Assembly (NCBI GenBank): GCA_024349245.1
Contig: JALDNG010000774.1
Span: forward strand, 1 to 64,000
DNA from: Neodontobutis hainanensis
Lineage: Eukaryota; Chordata; Actinopteri; Gobiiformes; Odontobutidae
DNA length: 64,000 nucleotides
Direction of reading: 5' to 3'
The notes below the pieces were generated by a model. The model saw nothing but the letters and a program-made list of their open reading frames with translations. It had not been told where the DNA came from and searched no databases. Position 1 is the first letter of the stretch. The number at the start of each line of letters is the position of its first letter. Shown piece by piece: positions 60,010 to 64,000 of this stretch. The translations under genes were made by a program, and so were the position numbers.

Positions 60010-61774
60010 AGCATTGAGTGCGATCCCTACCGCAACCATTACTGAAACCATTGAGCTGATATACACCTCAGCAACAGTGATCCTCGAGATGCTTGGCTAT
60101 AAGAGCAAAAAAAAAAAATCAAGAAGGCATGGAGAGAAGTGAGCCAACTGACAGAGGCCAAGAAAGGTGCAATGAGAAAACAAGTACCCAATAGGTACAA
60201 CCAGATGCCAATACCTGAAGCACTTGAAACTGCCAAACAAAGGCTCCAAGCCTTGGCCAGCCGCCTAAAGAGGTACACAAAAGAGAATGAAGCCAGAAAA
60301 ATAAACCGGCTGTTCGCAACTCAACCTGCGAAAGTGTACGCTCAGTAGCAGGATAATAACAGCAGAGACGACCCACCAAGGCTGGAAACTGAACAATACT
60401 GGCAAAATATATGGGAGAGGGAGGCATCACACAACAGCAATGCACAGTGGCTGGTGGCTCTGAGAGAGGACCACAGCAACCTCCCTGAACAGGATCAAGT
60501 TACCATCACAGCGGCAGACATCCAAGAAAGAGTCTCAGGTATGAAAAACTGGACAGCACCGGGCCCTGACAGGATCCACACCTACTGGCTAAAGAAGTTC
60601 ACTGCACTCCACGAGCGCCTTGCAGCACAAATGAACCAGCTGCTAAGGGATGGGCGCACCCTGAATGGCTTACCGAAGGCGTACAATCCTGATCCTTGAA
60701 GGATCCCACAAAGGGTACAACTATCGGCCAATAACCTGTCTCTCTACAACATGGAAGCTCATGTCAGGCATCATCGCGGCTAAGATAAGTGGGCACATGT
60801 ATCAATACATGAGCAAAGCACAGAAGGGCATCGGCAAAGAAACCAGAGGAGCCAAACACCAACTCCTGGTTGACAGAACAGTCACCCAAGACTGCAGAAC
60901 CCGACACACCAACCTGTGCACTGTCTGGATTGATTACAAGAAAGCATATGACTCAATGCCACACACATGGATCACTGAATGCTTGGAGATGTACAACATC
61001 AACAGGACTCTAAGACACTTCATTGCAAACTCGATGAGGCTGTGGAAAACCACCCTTGAGGCCAATGGCAAGCCACTTGCACAAGTATCCATCAAATGTG
61101 GCATATACCAAGGAGATGCTCTGTCCCCACTGCTGTTCTGCATAGGTCTGAACCCCCTCAGCCAAATAATCAACAAGACTGGCTATGGATATCGACTCAG
61201 GAATGGGGCCACCATCAGTCATCTCCTCTACATGGATGACATCAAGCTATATGCTAAGAGCGAGCGGGACATCGACTCACTGATCCACACCACCAGGATC
61301 TACAGCTCTGACATTGGGATTTCATTCGAGATTGAGAAGTGTAGTTGAATGATGACAAAGAGAGGGAAGGTAGTCCACACAGAAGGGGCCTCACTACCAG
61401 AAGGAACAATAGCTGACATTGAGGATGGTTACAAGTACCTTAGAATACCACCGGCAAATGGCAACCTTGAAGAGGTAACAAAGAAAACAGCAACTGCCAA
61501 ATACCTCCAACGAGTAAGGCAAGTCCTAAGAAGTCAGCTCAATGGCAAGAACAAGGCACGGGCAATAAACAGCTACGCCCTGCCAGTGATCAGATACCCT
61601 TCAGGAATGTATGCTTTGCCTGCCAGCATCTTACACCCTGCAGTTAAGTGCTGGATTGTCTCAGGGGCCTGTTTGCATAGAAGAAGCCAAAAGAAGAGAT
61701 ACAGACCACAGACGTTAAGACATGAAATCTCCTCACCATGCATGGAGGGTTCCATCCCAAATCCAGCACCCTGA
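60010..61774 (+). pseudogene. R4-type LINE, pre-RT region and reverse transcriptase
   Basis: A leader part (60139-60348, with LASRLKRYTKENEARKINRL) is followed by a finger region with AAQMNQLLRDGRTLNG, preceded by NWTAPGPDRIHTYWLKKF (60547-60600). The main RT frame 60665-61348 contains NYRPITCLSTTWKLMSGIIA, TVWIDYKKAYDSMPHTWI (first palm Asp), YQGDALSPLLFCIGLNPLSQ and the active site LLYMDDIKLYAKS (61222-61260). A stop at 61348 follows; 61349-61774 continues with GYKYLRIPPANGNLEE and SQLNGKNKARAINSYALPV, where the insertion at 61609-61677 disrupts it. An AAA-rich deletion near 60105-60120 also shifts the frame. Confidence 0.82.
61609..61677 (-). repeat. 69-bp inverted copy of the element's own zinc-knuckle segment
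   Basis: 61609-61677 is the reverse complement of 62151-62219 with two mismatches by eye. It sits between codons that are normally adjacent in this LINE family, so it is an insertion copied from 470 bp downstream in inverted orientation. Confidence 0.93.
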
Positions 61775-62726
61775 GACCTACCCTAGGTGTAAGGAAGGCG
61801 GCCGTGGACTAGTGAGTGTGAAAGCCACTATCCAGGATGAAACATCCAAGATCCACAAGTACATCAAAGATAAGGCCCCAACAGATGACGTGCTTAGTGA
61901 ATGTCTCAGGCAATGGGGAACAGCGGAAGAGGAGCTGGAGGAGGGACCATCATGGGAGGACAAACCCCTACATGTACCACCGAACATAACTGAAGTGTCT
62001 GATATCACAAAATCCTACCAATGGCTAGAACGGACCGGACTGAAGGACAGCACAGAGGCACTCATCCTGGCTGCACAGGATCAAGTCCTGAGCACCAGAG
62101 CAATAGAGGCCCAGATCTACCACACCAGACAAGACCCAAGGTGTAGGCTGTGCAAACAGGCCCCTGAGACAATCCAACACTTAACTGCAGGGTGTAAGAT
62201 GCTGGCAGGGAAAGCATACATGGAACGCCATAATCAAGTGGCTGGCATAGTGTACAGGAACATCTACGCGGAGTACGGACTGGAAACCCCAAGGTCAAAG
62301 TGGGAAACACCTCCAAAGGTGGTAGAGAATGACCGAGCCAAGATCCTGTGGGACTTCCAGATTCAGACTGACAGAATGGTAATGGCGAACCAACCAGACA
62401 TCGTGGTGGTGGACAAAGAGCAGAGGAAAGCCTTTGTGGTTGATGTGGCAATACCAAGTGATTGCCACATCAGGAAAAAGGAACATGAGAAACTTGAGAA
62501 ATACCAAGGGCTCAGAGAAGAGCTAGAAAAGACTTGGAAGGTGAAGGCGACAGTGGTGCCCGTGGTCATCGGAGCACTCGGGGCAGTGACCCCCAAACTG
62601 GAAGAGTGGCTACAGCAGATCCCTGGAAGAACACCAGACATCTCGGTCCAGAAAAGTGCAGTACTAGGAACAGCAAAGATACTGCAGAACCCTCAAGCTC
62701 CCAGAGGACCCAAGCTCGAAAGATGA
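61722..62726 (+). pseudogene. R4-type LINE C-terminal zinc knuckle and restriction-like endonuclease
   Basis: A 334-codon open frame. KEGGRGLVSVKATIQDETS opens it; the zinc knuckle CRLCKQAPETIQHLTAGC (CX2CX8HX4C) is at 62143-62196. The nuclease core has KILWDFQIQTDRMVMANQPD then IVVVDKEQRKAFVVDVAIPS (about 62341-62460), a PD...D...VDVA arrangement as in R2/R4-group restriction-like nucleases that cut the target. The rest is a conserved C-terminus (KATVVPVVIGALGAVTPKL). Intact in itself but detached from RT by upstream breaks. Confidence 0.85.
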
Positions 62727-62750
62727 GACCACCCGGGTGAAGGAAAAAGT

Positions 62751-62755
<5 letters not shown>

Positions 62756-62825
<70 letters not shown>
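62756..62825. repeat. (TA)n tract at the LINE 3' junction
   Basis: About 35 TA units following a short T run after the LINE end. Confidence 0.95.
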
Positions 62826-62827
<2 letters not shown>

Positions 62828-63850
62828 TTCAACAACATTGCTACAGAAGTAAAAGTGTTTAGTTGGTATATGCTTTATGCTTCTGCATTAGTGTTTCTTA
62901 TCTACAATCATCAGAATATGGTAGAGATAAATGCAATAATTACTTTGCTCAAATAAAGTGACCTTTAGAAATTATAAATGTTCTTTGAATCTTTGAAAAT
63001 GGACTTTTCTTCACTGACCTTGTTGTTGTTTATCTTTAAAGAAGACTACCCCAGAGCTCCGTTAAAAGAGAGATAGCGTTGGCCCTGGTCCTTAGCCCTT
63101 GGTCCAAGCGTAACCACTCAGCTCCACAGACCTGCCCTCGGCCCTGGCTGAGGCCCAGACTGTCTACCCACTCCCCAAAGGGTCAGATAAACAGGACAAG
63201 ATTTACCACCAGGACAAACACCCCAGCACTGACTCAGGAAGGTTGGGGCCTTTGACCCTTGTGTCTCCAGAGTTTGTGTTTGCTGAGGCCCCACAATGAT
63301 ATGATACCATTACCATAAAGAATAAAGAAATATCAAGGAACTATTTATATATGTGCCCTTTTCTTGCCTTTGATGATAGATGTTCTGCTCATCCTTGAAC
63401 CAGCCCTCTGCAGTTTATTTAAACAGTATTACAGTACAGTAGAGCTCTATTATAGTGGGAAAATCTCTCAACAACAAACATCAGCCACAAATAAAAGCAA
63501 TGGTTTATTTCTATTTTATGCTCACTTGTGTGCAAATATAGAAATATTGTGTATTCCCAATGTCATAGTGTAAGTCAAGTGCTGAATCTTGTTATTTTTA
63601 CTCTAATGTTGTTTATCCAAGTGTTTTTTGTTTGTTTTTTGTTTCATTACTCAGTTACATCAACAGGAGTACATCTTCACAACAGGTTGGACAGGTCCAT
63701 AAATACAGTTGGCTTTTTCTAGGAAAAGCCAAAGCCGCTATATTTCCTAAGATACAGTCTTTTTAATGATTGAAATATTGACAACCTGAAAAACCCAAAC
63801 GCAAGGGCTTCAACTGAACATTAGATTAGAGACTGTGGTTGACAATGTAC
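62826..63850. other. Unannotated sequence
   Basis: Nothing recognised; short frames only. Confidence 0.5.
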
Positions 63851-64000
63851 ATGCGACAGGATAAATGCTATATTGAACAGCAAGGGCCATCCCTGCCTTG
63901 CACAACAGAGAGCAGCCAGTGGATGTCTGAGATCAGTGAGCTGCTGGACAGAATGCCACAAGAACTCCTTCTGTGGAAGATGAAAAGACACCTAACTGAA
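63851..64000 (+). CDS. Possible partial exon or coding fragment running off the window
   Basis: An ATG-started frame of 50 codons stays open to the last base. Its composition (SSQWMSEISELLDRMPQELL, amphipathic and rich in Glu, Ser and Leu) looks more protein-like than the random frames nearby. A GCGACAG at 63853-63859 could be a splice acceptor, but its pyrimidine tract is poor. I do not recognise the protein. It could equally be another transposon fragment or chance. Confidence 0.22.
   Translation, partial: MRQDKCYIEQQGPSLPCTTESSQWMSEISELLDRMPQELLLWKMKRHLTE

Larger units (their letters stand above)
60010..62755 (+). mobile_element. R4/Rex6-type LINE with restriction-like endonuclease, set in TA repeats
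   Basis: A 2.7-kb plus-strand non-LTR element, 5'-truncated: the N-terminal DNA-binding fingers are missing. It carries an RT domain and a C-terminal zinc knuckle plus restriction-like endonuclease, the layout of the R2/R4/Dong group. It is bounded by (AT)n at 59985-60009 and (TA)n at 62756-62825. Stops, frameshifts and a templated insertion (61609-61677) break it. Confidence 0.85.

Overview
The window is vertebrate nuclear DNA, almost certainly from a ray-finned (teleost) fish, most likely a percomorph. It is AT-rich, has no dense prokaryote-like coding, and carries a teleost repeat set: two DIRS-type tyrosine-recombinase retrotransposons plus a fragment of a third, a Rex3/RTE LINE with a GATG tail, an R4/Rex6-type LINE with a restriction-like endonuclease, L2/CR1-type LINEs, Tc1 remnants, several hAT copies, tRNA-headed SINEs and a class I-like endogenous retrovirus. 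No complete host gene is recognised. The only host-exon candidate is a 50-codon frame running off the right edge (63851-64000), held at low confidence.

Layout. 1-6.9 kb: mostly unannotated, with a 34-bp tandem duplication, a snap-back hairpin and a solo LTR (4372-4787, target duplication GTCAT). 6.96-9.67 kb: three hAT elements nested inside one another, two with perfect 8-bp target duplications. 9.7-23.4 kb: unannotated sequence with Tc1 remnants (13.3-14.0, 14.36-14.7, 19.65-19.9 kb), a long (TA)n tract and SINEs. 23.87-28.63 kb: a near full-length, broken DIRS element on the minus strand with inverted termini and internal complementary region. 29.5-30.0 kb: a hAT (ZBED-type) remnant. 30.07-34.46 kb: an endogenous retrovirus whose gag-pol part is inverted relative to its env and LTR. 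35.02-36.93 kb: a second, internally deleted DIRS element. 37.9-39.26 kb: an IS630/Tc1-like (DDE_3) transposase pseudogene. 39.6-40.88 kb: a 27-bp minisatellite split by a hAT insertion. 41.1-48.9 kb: three L2-type LINE pieces and SINEs; one LINE is split by a solo LTR (47468-48275) that contains its own 18/17-bp minisatellite. 49.35 kb: an isolated retroviral leader with a tRNA-His-like primer site. 54.54-57.38 kb: Rex3, lying against a DIRS fragment (57.38-58.2 kb) and preceded by telomere-like repeats. 60.0-62.75 kb: an R4-type LINE bounded on both sides by TA repeats. 62.8-64 kb: unannotated sequence ending in the possible exon.

The elements do not form a pathway; what they give is a history of insertion and rearrangement. 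Reading the nesting gives relative ages: outer hAT before middle hAT before inner hAT; L2 before solo LTR before minisatellite expansion. All long coding regions seen carry stops, frameshifts or deletions, so nothing here looks autonomous today. I did not find a convincing undescribed functional system; the most unusual items are the inverted retrovirus, the 69-bp templated inverted insertion in the R4 LINE, and the layered hAT nest.
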